NCBI GenBank assembly: GCA_023512835.1
Contig: CM042091.1
Coordinates: 2,738,553 to 2,802,552, forward strand
Source of the DNA: Taxillus chinensis
Lineage: Eukaryota; Streptophyta; Magnoliopsida; Santalales; Loranthaceae
Reading direction: 5' to 3'
Length of the DNA: 64,000 nucleotides
The notes beneath the pieces are model-generated. The model ran no database searches. It saw only the letters and a program-made list of their open reading frames with translations, and was not told the origin of the DNA. Made by a program: the position numbers and the translations under genes. This document shows positions 26,959 to 38,958 of the stretch, piece after piece (the stretch's first letter is position 1; each line of letters starts with the position of its first letter).

Positions 26959-28769
26959 AAGGGAGCATTGGGGTTTTTAAGGGATATGTATATTTAGTTA
27001 AAATTATAGATAAAATTAAATTTAACTTTAGCTATTGCTTTTATCTATTGATATAATTAAGTTATTGAAAACGCTTTTAGGGCATTCACAATGTGCTAGT
27101 TATACTTTAGCTAAAATTTAACTAATTTTTTTTTTTATAAAATTCAACTATCCATAATTTAATACCTCAAATAATAGCCTCAATATATTTGAAGATTTGA
27201 AGGCAAGGTTAGCCTTTGGCTTTTGCAGCCTAAGCCTTATCTGTCCATCATCAATCAATGCTCTCTCCTAAAGATGTTTAACGACTCTAAATGCTTCCAT
27301 GTTAGACCAATACAAAATTTATTGGAGTACCCCTCGACAAACGCAAAATTCACATATATACCGCCATCACTTTTGACTATGTCATGCCCGTGCAGAGCAA
27401 TAATGAGGCTATGTGACAGCTATCATGTCCTATGTGATCCTAAAAAGTCGTTTTGAGTTTGATCTCTACATATCCAACTACAACACCCACACTACAAATG
27501 CCTATGAACAACAAACCTTCGACGAAGTCAGTGTTTGTTTGGTGTAATGTACTCGATCGTTGGTGGAGTCTAGCACCCCGCACAGTGCTACACTTGCCCA
27601 TTGCGTGAAGAGACAATGACAGTATACTCAAGTTCCTACAATAAAGTTTGAAGATAGAAAGTAAATAGTACTTTTTACTTTTTGAGATTTTCTATTTATT
27701 TCCAAAATATTTTTCTATAATTTCTTATATTTTATTTGGGCCATGTATTTTGAATGATTGTAATAATTAGAAGAGTGAGAAAAAAGTAGTAAAAAAAGAG
27801 AATATAAAATATTATTTTAATAGAAATTTTTTTATAAAAGATAAAATTAAAAGGTTTTTTGGAAATGAATAAAATTTAAGATAAATTTATTAAAAAAAAA
27901 GTCATTTTAGCTAACATTTAATAAAATAAAAATAAATATCTAATATAAATACTTTCAAGGAAAACCTAATTTTCCATCACACCCACAGGCCACAGTGTTA
28001 GATAGATTTTTGGTTACGTTCATTGTGTTGTGTTAGAAATATTTTTTTCATATATTTCAAATTAAAATATTTCTTAGCATTAAAGAATATGATAAGATTT
28101 ATATACGTACAAATTTTGACTTTTTTAAAAGACATATAAGAACATCAATTTTAATAATCAAATATCATACGGTTTGCAATAGAAAAGAATCATAACAATT
28201 CATAACCACCTTCTCTCGATGTCGCTTTCTCGAAACTAACAATGGCAAGATTGTAAAATTTGAAGATGTCCATGAATGCACAGAAGAAATTGACAGTATC
28301 GGCCCCACTCTTTTCATCTCATCAACGCTCCTAAGTCCCATCTAGCCAACCTCGGTCGGTCAAGGCCTCATCATTTTCTTCAACCGCAGCGCTCTGGCGA
28401 GTATAAATGGCATGGCATAGAAGATTAGGGAAATTTGTTTTAAAATTATTATTAAGGGTAACTTTGCCACAAAGCTGATGTTAACTTAAATATAAAATCC
28501 AATGTTTTAATTTAAATTTTGTCATTATTTTTTTGGGTTCCATTACCTAGTCTGCCATTATTAATATACATACATATATATGAATCACGAATAGAATTTT
28601 ATTATTACGGTACTATATTTGAAGGAATTAATTAATTAATTAAATTTTGTATAACTATCAAAATAAAATTAAATATAATAAAAAGAGATAGAGATAAAAT
28701 GTAGAGTCTAAAATAGAGAGTTAGAGTACTAATAGTAGACTAGCTAAAAATTTTAATATATTTATTTAT
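26959..28769. other. Intergenic DNA, no intact gene
   Basis: AT-rich with small higher-GC patches. A frame at about 27455-27530 (DLYISNYNTHTTNAY) faintly recalls the later part of GH18 proteins and could be more of the same dead gene, but it is too weak to call. Bases 27075-27125 read like one end of a MITE (gcattcacaatgtgct followed by tttagct). Confidence 0.45.
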
Positions 28770-29185
28770 ATTAGAGAACTACCATCAGTTATTCTATTAT
28801 TTTTTTAAAATTTATAATTTTAAATTATTTTTTGATTCTCTATATAAATATACATCAGATTCACTAAATCAAACTCTATATTATTAAAATAATAATTTAT
28901 ATAACTTATTTTATTTAATAATCATTTTTTTTATAATTTAATATGAAATAAAAATTAATGTTATAGAAAATTAATGTTAAAGTGAGTAAAATTTTTTAAA
29001 TATAATTTAATAATTATAAAAAATAAATAGTATGTCCCAATATATTAGAAAATACAGTACAAATCCAATAGAAAAAATTAAATATAGAACATCTGATGCG
29101 GGAATGATTTTATAACTTTTTAATTTTTTTTTAAATTTAAAAAAACGTACTTATATAAGAAATTTGCTACTACGGTTAGAAAGTC
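28770..29185. mobile_element. AT-rich MITE, copy 1 (partner at 62800-63215)
   Basis: This stretch aligns along its length with 62800-63215. Shared blocks include tttataatttaatatgaaat, gttaaatatagaacat-like sequence, gaatgattttat and acttatata. The ends are imperfect inverted repeats: ACTACCATCAGTTATTC on the left, CCGTAGTAGCAAATTTC read from the right. There is no coding potential. Confidence 0.7.
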
Positions 29186-29286
29186 ATCTTTAGCTTAGTT
29201 CCGAATTTATAGATAAGCAAGTTTAGCTTTAAGAAATTTAACAATTCAGAAAAATTTAAAAATTATTAAAATAAATTAATTATAAA

Positions 29287-30065
29287 TTGTTAATTTTTAA
29301 AATAAATAAGAGTCGGCAATGTGGAACTGGACCAATACCGGCATGCTGTCGGGAACACTCGCCTGACTCCCCCGATTCCTCAGCAATGACATCTTCAACG
29401 CCGACTTGTGGGCACACCAACTACCGCTGCAACGATTCACGACCTCCCCAACTGCATCACCAGCGCTGCCACCACCGCAATCTCATCGAGCCAAGTCAGG
29501 GCCCGTGCCCCGGACGTGATCGCTGCCAGCCTGCCACTCCTCCTCACATTGGTTGTGCTCAAGCTGCTAAATCACCCTCTCTCTGCCACTCAATTAACCT
29601 CAACAACTCATCCCATCTCTCATTCTCCGATCCAGACAACTGTAACTTGAAATCAATTCGCACGACCAGAAATAATAAAATCGCAACCAAAATCAGCCTT
29701 CACCCCAAACCATCCCACCATCGTCCCGGCAATGGTGACCAATCCCAAACAGAGATCGCTCCAGGAAGAGAGAGATTGTACCGACCGAGGAGAGAGATCG
29801 TGCGAGGAAAAGGAAAGTCGATCGGAAGCCATGGGTGGGCTACGGGATCGGAGTTCCATCTCTTTTCAAATTTTCAACGCCCTCTGCGCACGCATCTCAC
29901 TCCCTCGTCCAAAAACACAGAGGTAGATGCCTAGATTCCGGCCACGATCCACGCCTGTGCCGCCTTCGCCCAACATCGCCACGCGTGGTCGGTGTGTGTG
30001 ACGAAAGAAGGAAGGAGCGGAGGACGCCTTTTCGCCGTCAACAATCAACATCGACGGAGCCATAG
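29287..30065. other. GC-rich island of unknown origin
   Basis: A GC-rich block with sharp borders sits between AT-rich repeats. Overlapping frames on both strands (up to 215 codons on plus) are rich in S, P, R, H and C. None shows a recognisable domain, and the long plus-strand frame starts in AT-rich repeat sequence. It may be a captured genic fragment in a larger transposon (repeat at 28770-29185 on the left, ctagatagctaaaaat at 30655 on the right) or a broken gene. No function is assigned. Confidence 0.35.
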
Positions 30066-33000
30066 ATTATTTTACTTTTTAAAATAATTTAAATAATAAT
30101 ATTCTAACATTAATATTATTATTTGAACATAAATTAAATATTTTAAATTATTTTTAAATTTTTTATTTTAATTGAAATGCTTATTTTCAAACTAATAATA
30201 AAAAATTTAATATAAATATTAAATATAAATATATAAATTAAATCTTATTCTACTTTTTAAAATATATATATATATATTAAATAATAATATTCAATTATTC
30301 ATATTACGATGTATTATTTAAATATAAATTAAAAATTTTAAGACTATTTTTTGAACATTATATTTAAATTCAAATATTGTTTTCAAATAAATGATAATAA
30401 AAAATATAAACCTATATTTTCAAAGACTATTTTCATACCATAAATATAATGTTAAAAAAATAATTTCCAGACATTTGATTTATGTTTAAATATTAACATT
30501 TGAATATCATTACAAAAATTATAAGAATACTTTCATAATTTTACATGAAATTAAAAATAATGTATAGGTGAGTTTAGCTTTTTTGTGTGTATATTTATTA
30601 TTTTCTTATTGTTATTCTTTTCATGTATCTCCACTCCAATACTTTCAAGTTAAACTAGATAGCTAAAAATATTTTTAGCTTACTATATTATTGTTTTAGT
30701 TAATGGTGCTTCAATGTTATATCATTTTATATTTTTATTTAATTATTAATTTTCTCAATCTACCTTTAAACCTAAACCTAGACCCAAAAACCTAAAGCAA
30801 AATCGATCTCTGCTGACTCGATTGGTGATTTTCGGTCCTCACATTTTCATGCGACCACATGAGTGCTATGGCGGCAGTGAGGCATGATTTGCCCGTTTTA
30901 GCTACTCTCTACAGTGGGATCAATTGCACACAAGGGGATGGGGGAAAGTAGTGTCGCATTTCGACGTTGCATGAGCCAATACCCTCAGATTGCAGTGGCA
31001 TCCTCATCGGCCAATCCAAACAACTAGAGACACATGCAATTCACCAAGCCCAAAACACACCAGAATGTCTTGAGCCAAGTTGGAGGAGCAGTTTGTTACT
31101 ACAAGGTCAGACGAAGTTGCCTCACTGGTCACAAAGCGAATGAATGAACAAGGCACATTTATCAAAAAGGGTGATTCGAACCAAATATTGAATGTACGAC
31201 TTGATCTTATATAAGACACCAAGGGTCGTAATGCTGCCTCCTTCAAATTGCTAGCCACCCACACTTGCTCGAGGAGGCACCAAAGATGGCGAACGGGTTT
31301 AGGGTGTTGATGTTGCGCGACATGGGGGCCGTGGAGGGGTCAGAGAAGAGCAACGATGGAAGTGAAAATTGAAAGGTAATGGATGGTATTAATTAACATG
31401 TCATATTAAGCTAAAACTTATTGTACTTTTTATTTTTATTTTTACTAATAGTTTAAGTAGGACAATTTAATCTAAAAATTATTATATATTTTTACTATAA
31501 TTAATGGGTTGAAAATGTTATTATATGCACTTTCGATACATTTTTGTGATTGATTTTGTTTTAAAAAAATTCAAACTTGTGTCCCTTTTATGAATTTCAA
31601 TAATCTGTTACTGTTATTATTATTTTTTAAAAGTACAGAAATGACTGTTGATGAGGGAGAGGACGGAGACGGGAGAATAGATCAGAAGAGGCCCAAGTCC
31701 CAAGGAAAAACGATTAAGGGATAGCAGAAGAGTCCGGCTGTAAAATTGGACACTTGTATGGACGGATCATGCTCCACCACAAAACCAACGAAGATCTATT
31801 CTCAAGGACTAGTATTGAACATTGAATTTGGCCAGCTTTCGTTTTGCTTTGTTTTTGTTTTAAATTTTTTTCCCCCCCTGTCTATCTCACTGCCCATATA
31901 TTGCAATACGGTCAGCCATAGGCTAATTTCCAAGTATGTTTGCTATTGACATTGCCCATTGCCATTAGTAAAATGCCATATATTTAACTTTGAGGTAGTC
32001 CTGGGGTCGTTTTGAGTTGATACCAAAAGTTTGACTCGTCTCTGGGAAATAAGAGTTCATTTTCATTTTTAACTGGTCTGGCATTGACTTTTTTGGAATA
32101 GTTGGAATAGGGAACAAAGTCTCATAATCATAAGTAACATGGGCACATCACATTATGAGTAGAGAAATGAACTCTCCACTCGCTAACAATTAATGGGCCG
32201 GGGGGAAAGATATCTATTCTTTAAAAAAAATGTAAAAAAAAAAAAATCAAATAAGGCACTTGTGGGTTGTGTGAGATAATTTCATAAATACTTTGAATTT
32301 CCATAACTGAAGAATAGAGAAACTCCAAATGAGACTAGAAAAAGAAAACTTTCAAATTAATGAGGTATCTGATAAAGAAATTGGGTCATTTAAAAAAACG
32401 GCATTGTTCATTGTCATAATATATAGTAGGCATTAAGATTTTTTTTTTTTAAAAAATGGTCTAACCATTTGTGGTAAGTCATTATTCATTAGTAGACATC
32501 ATCAACATGATCACATTTGCGTCTTTTTCATTCTTCAATGTAGTTGATTTTTTGTTTATCGTCCCAATAATAAAGACATAAACTAAATAATAAAAAATAC
32601 ATAATAATGACTTTGAATTTATTCCAATTTTCTCACATGACAGACAGACATACATTAGAGCACACAGATGCACTCATCATCAAACATCACTCACCATTTA
32701 AAAAAAAACATTTAAAAAAAAAAACACTACTTTTTTTTTTACCCAAACAGTAACTTAAGAAGTGGCTAAAACAAAAAATAAAAATAAAATGATTAACAGC
32801 CACATATCTTTTAGAGGTGGAGTCCACGTGAACAAGGGTGGGGTTGGGGGTGTGCTGCTGCTGCTGGGATTGAGATGACACGGGGACACGCAATAGAAAT
32901 TTTAAAACAAAGTCCAAATTTAACTTTACAGAAGTTGCAAGTGACCTCCCATAATTAAAAATGTTTTTTTAATTGCGTTGCGCTGGCAGAGAAGAGGTCC
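30066..33000. other. Intergenic DNA upstream of the GATA gene
   Basis: Mostly AT-rich. Bases 30800-31370 are GC-richer and contain an 86-codon minus-strand frame (31004-31264) with no recognised domain. Bases 31640-31930 are unremarkable. No terminal repeats were identified. Confidence 0.5.
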
Positions 33001-33178
33001 CTCGGTTTCCAGTAATTTATATTTCGGCCCCGTTCTTACTTCCTCAAAATCCACCCCCACTCCCTCGGCTTCAGTCCCCCCCCCCCCCCTCCCCCCACCC
33101 CCTCCCCTGTCAGCTTCGCACGTTCCGTACCATCCCTCCCTCTTAAGTCGCCTTTTTTTTGGCTCTTTAAAACTCGAA

Positions 33179-33180
<2 letters not shown>

Positions 33181-33216
<36 letters not shown>
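33181..33216. repeat. (CT)n tract in the probable 5' leader of the GATA gene
   Basis: Eighteen CT units lie 75 bases upstream of the GATA start codon. A run of C (about 33078-33091) lies further upstream and a TATA-like aatttatatttc lies at about 33014-33025. CT-rich leaders are common near plant transcription starts. Confidence 0.8.
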
Positions 33217-33218
<2 letters not shown>

Positions 33219-33290
33219 AATCTCCTTCGCCAGAATCGATTCGCATTTGTTGGTCGCTGTAAAGTTGGAGGAAGAAGGAAGGATCGAGCG

Positions 33291-34580
33291 ATGGAGATGG
33301 AGCAGCAGTTCGTCGTGGAGGACCTTTTCGACTTCCCGAACGACGACCTTCTGGTGGACGACGAATTCGTGGACTCCTCCCCCCAGCCACCTGATTCCTC
33401 CTCCACCGTCGTCACTCCCGTCGACAGCACCTGCAACTCCGCCCTCGACCACCCTCATCTCCCACCCGTTCACCCCCATTTCTCCGGCGACGGCCTCTGC
33501 GTTCCGGTACTTTTTAGTTTTTTAGTTTTTTTTTTTTTTAAAAAAAACTACACAAGAAAATTTAAATCGATTGCGAATTATTATTGTATTTTATATATTT
33601 CAATTTTGCACTCATTTTCTGCAATTTTTTTTTTTTAAAAAACGTTCAATCACGTGTGTTTAATCGGTTGGAGCCAGTGTGGTCTTCTGTCACTGCACGT
33701 GTCTGCATTTAAATTTCATATATTCTCTCTCTCTCTCTCATGGAATTCAAATTTCAAAATGTTGTTTGAAAATTTCAAAATTGGGGTGGTTTTTGGGAAA
33801 TCTAAATTTAGCAACTGAATAAAATATTGCATTAATTTATTAAATTGAAAATTGAAAATGAAATTTATGGTTTGTTAATCGCAGAGCGACGACTTGGCTG
33901 AGCTTGAATGGCTCTCGAACTTTGTGGAGGAATCGTTTTCCAGCGAAGACCTCCAGAAGCTCCAACTGCTCTCCGGACTCGAAGCCAAGCCCCCATCATC
34001 GTCGCGCTCCTCCCTCTCCTCCGAATCCCACGCGCTCCGCCCCAAATTCACACGCGCGCCGCCGATTCCTCTCCGGGCACTCCCGCCCGACGTCCCCGTC
34101 CCCGGCAGGCCGCGCAGCAAGCGCTCACGCGCCGCCCCCTGCGACTGGTCCTCCCGCCTCCAGGTCCTCTCGAAGCCGCCGCCGAGGAAGAGGCCGGCCC
34201 CGACGGCAGAGACCGCGGAGGGAGAGGCGTTGTTAGACGGCGGAAGCGGAAGCGGAAGCAGCCAGAGGTGCCTCCACTGCGGGTCCGTGAAGACGCCGCA
34301 GTGGCGGACCGGGCCGATGGGTCCGAAGACGCTGTGCAACGCCTGCGGCGTCCGGTACAAGTCAGGGCGGCTGGTGCCGGAGTACCGCCCCGCCGCGAGC
34401 CCCACGTTCATCTCCTCCAGGCACTCCAACTCTCACCGGAAAGTGATGGAGCTCCGACGGCAGAAGGAGCAGCTCCAGACGGTGGCGTCCCCGCCTCCAT
34501 TTGTTCGCCAGAAGAACCGCATTTCCGACGGCTGTGGCGGCGGCGGCGACTTCTTCATCCGTCGGAAGATGTTGGTTTGA
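33291..34580 (+). CDS. GATA-type zinc-finger transcription factor (subfamily A, GATA9/12-like)
   Basis: Two exons, 33291-33506 and 33885-34580, joined by a GT-AG intron of 378 bases in phase 0, give 303 residues. The plant GATA finger is CX2CX18CX2C with Cys at about 201, 204, 223 and 226 ([13 protein letters not shown], then [14 protein letters not shown]), followed by the basic tail [11 protein letters not shown] and [16 protein letters not shown]. The acidic N-terminus holds [14 protein letters not shown], and [13 protein letters not shown] (about 79-91) spans the start of exon 2; both are typical of subfamily A. RPRSKRSR (about 147-154) is a likely nuclear localisation signal. Such factors bind WGATAR sites and often respond to light or growth signals. 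Exon 2 is very GC-rich compared with its flanks, which produces long spurious frames on both strands. Confidence 0.95.
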
Positions 34581-37199
34581 AAAACGATTCCTCCAACCTC
34601 TCTGAAATTGCAGTTTTTAGTTCCCAGTTTTTTCAGGCAGGAGTAAGAAAATTCTACAGATTTAGGAGGGCAAACAAAAAGGGTTGGAGGGAAATCTTCT
34701 ACTGCTAGACTTTTACCATTATTATTAATTTTTTTTCTTTAAAGTGTGAGATTTTTCAATTTTCTCCTCAATTTGATTTATTTATTTATTTATTTGAAAA
34801 ATTAAATTTATTGGGTAGAGATGATAATTGAGGCAGATGAGAAAGTATCTCATCGCTTTTCTCGCAAGTCGCAAAGCGATGGCCCAGTATTAGGTCAATG
34901 TGTTACCTTCCCTGATGCAAGGTTGTTTGACATTTGCGGCTTTGCACATGGAGATATGCAATGGGCTCCCTATTCCTTCTTCCTTTGTTTTTTTTTTTTT
35001 TTTTTTGAGCCCACCATTTAATGTCTGACATGCAATGGGTTTATGATACTTTTTCACCGCAACTGTTTCAATTTTTTACCTTTTTAAAATTGGGAATACT
35101 CGCACTGCATTGGGTCAAAGTAATTAGTGTCCTGTAAATTCCAGGGAGGCAACCTTTGCACGTATATTAACAACAACATATAATCATTTGATTCATTATC
35201 CATCAACCCACCTCAAGCCAAACGCATGTGAGTGAGGAGGTGCTTGCTTTATTAGCCCACCGTCTCTCCCTCTCCCTCTCCCTCTCAATATTAATATGAG
35301 TGGATGTGTTGCAAGGAGAAGGAAAACAAATATGGCCCCCACTTACAGATATCAAAGCATGTGATGATGGAATGGTTGGGCGATGATGGACACTTATTTT
35401 GGGCGCTAAGCCTGCGAAACTCAGCGTGCCACAGTGGCACTCCACATTGACACTATTAACTGAGCTTGGAAGCATCGCTAGAGGTGGGTTTGGGTCCATG
35501 GTCCTCCCGGACGTGGTCCGATCGATGGCCCCACTTTTTGCTCCCCAGTGTCTTAACGTGTTTGGTTGCTCCAAAGTATATGATTAATCGGGTAAATTAG
35601 GTAGTTGATCAAGCTTCTACGCATTCATACTCATTTAAAGTGTTTGGTAACCTATGTATAAGTATCTTTATTTTATATGTTTAACTAACCAAATCCGTAG
35701 TTCCCAAGTTGCATAGTGCGTGGCTGGTGCTGTACTATAATTTTTTGAAAAATTTATATACAAATATTTTTTTGTTCAGGCCTCTCATGCACACCTTACT
35801 TACTTGACAGTATGTTATTAGCTCACTGATTTAATCAGATAATCAATGGAATGTTGTCATGTTAAATGTACGCGAATAAGCCTCGACCAAGGGAGGCGGG
35901 TCGGGGCGGAGGGAGTTCGAGTTAGCTCGTAGAAATACTCACCCTCAATCTAACCTTGTTGCTTCCGATAAGCTGGCATATCTAATAATTTTGTATTTAT
36001 TTATTTATTTATTTACTTATATGTATGCTTATTAACATGTTCTTAATATGTGTTTTTTCCATGAAAAGTTTTCTCCCACATTTTCCAATCAAAATTTATA
36101 CAAATTTTAATTGGTGAAAAAGATACACTATAATTTATGTAAAAAAGAGACCTTTTTGGATATTTTTTCCTAAAACAGCCTTTTCACATGGTGCATATTT
36201 TCAAACAAAACACCTATATTTCCTCACCGAAAACGTAAAAGACACACAATAAGAAGAAATCTTGACGAAAGAAAGCATTTGTAGAAGGGGAAGAAAGATT
36301 TGAATGAGAGTTGTGAGAGTGAATGTATAGGAGTGAAGTGAATTTATAGAGGAGGAAAATGGGTTGGCCGTTAAAGGGGAAATATAGCTATTAAAAAAGG
36401 TGATGAGTGAAATGTTGAAGAACTTGATTATGATTCAATAACAATCTAAAGAAGAACAATTAAATATTAAATTCTAACACAAACAATTCAAGTAATTAAT
36501 TGAAAGGCTAAAAATAAATATAAACGTTTAATATGAGAGTTTATAATTGTCAATAACAATAATCTGAATAATCTCAATGTATCAAAATACAATATCTATT
36601 TATATGCAAGCTAGTGACTAGGAATTGAAAATCTAATACAATTAGAAAACTAAAATAAAAATACTAAAATATTATAATACGAATTAAATAAAAATTTGGT
36701 ACACAAGAATAAAATTAAGGGAAATGGACTAATTAAAGTAATAAAAATGACATGAGAAACAAAACAAATTTTTTAATTATCTTTTCTGCGTTGGTATGCA
36801 AAAATAAGTAAAGTAATGTACTCATATAATTACTAAAATATTTTTAATTAAAATTTATTAAATAAATTTTGTTACTAAACAAAAAATATTTTTTATCTCT
36901 TCTCTTGCGTTGCAGCAGGCAAAGGGCTAAGGCACATCAGGAGGCAGAGGAGGGTTGCAGTGCCGCGAGAGAGAGAGAGAGAGTTAATTTAATAAAAATG
37001 CGGGCTCTCCTTTCACACGTATCAAAACTAGGAGAATTAATTTACAGGGAAAAAATATTGAAAACTCAAAAAAAAAAAGATATACATAAAAGTAAAACTA
37101 GGAGTTAGATTCGATTGGGGGTTCCAACTTGATTGCGGCATCCGTTCTATATGAGGCTCATGATCAATTACTTTCTAATATAAGCCTCATGATCAACTA
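34581..37199. other. 3' flank of the GATA gene and intergenic DNA
   Basis: The 3' untranslated region probably occupies the first few hundred bases. ORFs at 35203-35587 on both strands overlap each other around a TCCCTC tract (about 35265-35288) and are not called. A repeat shared with 26070-26330 lies at 36455-36705. A GA tract at about 36967-36982 sits in a spurious plus-strand ORF. Confidence 0.55.
36455..36705. repeat. Dispersed repeat, copy 2 (partner at 26070-26330)
   Basis: Same orientation as the first copy. Shared blocks include acaattcaagtaattaatt and ggaattgaaaatctaata-like sequence. Probably a retrotransposon fragment. Confidence 0.65.
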
Positions 37200-37898
37200 C
37201 AGAGTATAAGGGTATATATATGGTTACCGAATTTGTTTTCTGTTTTCTGTACTTAAGTATAGAAAACACACCCTTTTATACGTTTGGCAGCTGATTTTTT
37301 TTTTTTTAAATATTTGGTTTTCAAATTCACAAAATGTTTTTCAATTGTTGTTTTTAGTTTCCATTGTTTTCCGGTGACCCGCCGCCGTATCACTGTGCAA
37401 TGCCGCCGACCCACCCCCTGCGCGAGAAGCCCCCCCTCCCCGCGCGACGCCCTCTGTGAGTGACCTCCCCCCTGGCACGACGCCCGCCCGGCGCCCGATC
37501 AGCCTCCCGATCCGACGACCCCAGCCCGCTACGCGCGACGCCCGCCCTGCGCGACACCCGATCTGACGACCCTAGCCCGCTACGCGCGACGCCCGCCCTG
37601 CGCGACACCCGATCTGACGACCCTAGCCCGCTGCGTGCGACACCTGATCTGACGACCCAGCCCGCTGCGCCACAGCCCGCCCGGCACGACGCCCGATTTG
37701 ACGACCCCAGCCTGCTGCGCGCGACGTCCATCCGATTTGCGTGCGACGCCCGATCTGCTTGTATCCAGTGAACGAAAAACAAAAATGTAAAACAACGACC
37801 AAACACAAAAACGAGTTTTGGGTGACAAATTTTGAGTATAGCAGAATACACGTTTTCGGAAACCGAAAACCAAAACACGCAATCAAACATACTCTAAA
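37200..37898. mobile_element. Non-autonomous element, GC-core family copy 2
   Basis: The AT-rich ends share phrases with the copy at 43353-43811: gttttctgt, ttggttttcaaa, ttgttttccggt before the core, and gaacgaaaaacaaaa after it. The core (about 37380-37760) is very GC-rich and contains a 51-bp tandem repeat (units at about 37511, 37562 and 37613, with degraded units to 37720). Read on the minus strand, the repeat gives a 17-residue Arg/Ser/Gly-rich period, an artefact rather than a gene. The right end (atcaaacatactctaaa) lies about 1 kb upstream of the NUP35 start codon. Confidence 0.7.
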
Positions 37899-38002
37899 TA
37901 TTCGGTCCCATTTGTGTTTAAGGCCACCACGCTTTTGTCGGTACGAGCAAGTTTTCTACCGCGGCGTCGTTTTGATCGTTCGTATGAGTAAAAGAGGATT
38001 GC

Positions 38003-38010
38003 TGACGTCA
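38003..38010. promoter_or_regulatory. Palindromic TGACGTCA (bZIP-type) in the NUP35 promoter region
   Basis: A perfect 8-base palindrome of the C-box/CRE kind recognised by plant TGA/bZIP factors, followed by a telo-box-like AGGGTTT at 38112-38118. Both are frequent near starts of housekeeping genes. Use here is inference. Confidence 0.4.
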
Positions 38011-38145
38011 CTGCCTCGATTTTGTGCGACTCTCCCCAGTTTTGCTGCTGATGGGGGAGAGGTTAGTTCTGTCATTTCAGTAACGAAATACCATTTTTCT
38101 TATCGGGCTCTAGGGTTTGCACATTTCGTCTGTGTTCTGGTACTC

Positions 38146-38148
<3 letters not shown>

Positions 38149-38178
<30 letters not shown>
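38149..38178. repeat. (TC)n tract in the NUP35 5' region
   Basis: About fifteen TC units lie some 780 bases upstream of the NUP35 start codon, probably in or near a non-coding first exon. Confidence 0.85.
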
Positions 38179-38181
<3 letters not shown>

Positions 38182-38562
38182 CTTTGATGGGTTTCGTAGT
38201 TGGTTGGTTCTTGTAATTCTTAATGTTGGTACTAGCTTCTTTATTTGTGTATCGATTAAGAATTTAATGCTAATTTCTATGGTATGTTCGTTGAAAGCAC
38301 TGAGATCTTTTTTTTTTTTGCCATATATTTTGTAATTGCATTACTGCATTTAGAAATTGAGGGGCACATCAAATTGGGATTTGCAGCCAGTGACCAATCC
38401 CAGTGTTGTAAAAACATGTTAGAATTTGTTGTACAATGCATTTTATGCACATATGTTTTATTATGAATCTGCATTAGATGTTTAAATCTTTACTGGGTAT
38501 TTTTTTTTAAATTAAATGGGTTGGGGTAGTTGTTTACTATTTGTTGCTGGTTATTTAGCAGG

Positions 38563-38863
38563 CTAATGTTGCGTTTGGTGGGATGTATAGGATAATAGTA
38601 AAGTACATTCAATGGTGTTAGAAATGATGAAATTTGATAAGGATTAACTAATACTATGTTAATGTTTGGTAGCTGATAGGATTAAGTAGGATTATGTAAT
38701 ACAATGGGGTAGTTTATGATATTTTTTAAACACTCTATTTAAAAAATAAATAGCTATGTATTACTATTTCTTATCTCATGGAATGGCAAACAACCTTGAT
38801 GGTATCAGCAGAGGATGACACTTACTATCCTATTCTTTATCTCGCTTTCCAAACACAGCATAG
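38563..38863. mobile_element. MITE inserted upstream of the NUP35 start codon
   Basis: The left end CTAATGTTGCGTTTGG matches in inverse the right end CCAAACACAGCATAG. Further inward, aggataatagtaaagta pairs with tgacacttactatcctatt. The element is about 300 bp with no coding sequence. It ends some 95 bases before the NUP35 ATG, so it lies in the 5' leader, a leader intron or the core promoter. Confidence 0.75.
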
Positions 38864-38958
38864 GTGTTATAATATAAATATTTTTGTTTCCTTACTCCTT
38901 TTTATCTATCAGTGTGGAGATAGCGCTATTTTTCTGAGCTGAAAATATAAGAAAAAAA

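Noticed and set aside
32926..33479. Minus-strand ORFs over the GATA leader and exon 1
   Set aside because: Created by the CT tract and GC-rich coding sequence of the opposite strand.
33908..34708. 266-codon plus-strand ORF over GATA exon 2
   Set aside because: Out of frame with the zinc finger; rich in Arg/Pro/Ala as expected of a shifted GC-rich exon.
35203..35587. 123-codon minus-strand ORF
   Set aside because: Contains a simple repeat translated as RERERER and overlaps an equally open plus frame; no homologue recognised.
37500..37720. CRISPR-like array
   Set aside because: Units are directly adjacent without unique spacers, and this is plant nuclear DNA.
37390..37890. 166-codon minus-strand ORF with GVARSGLGSSDRVSRRA-like repeats
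   Set aside because: Encoded by a 51-bp minisatellite within a transposon.
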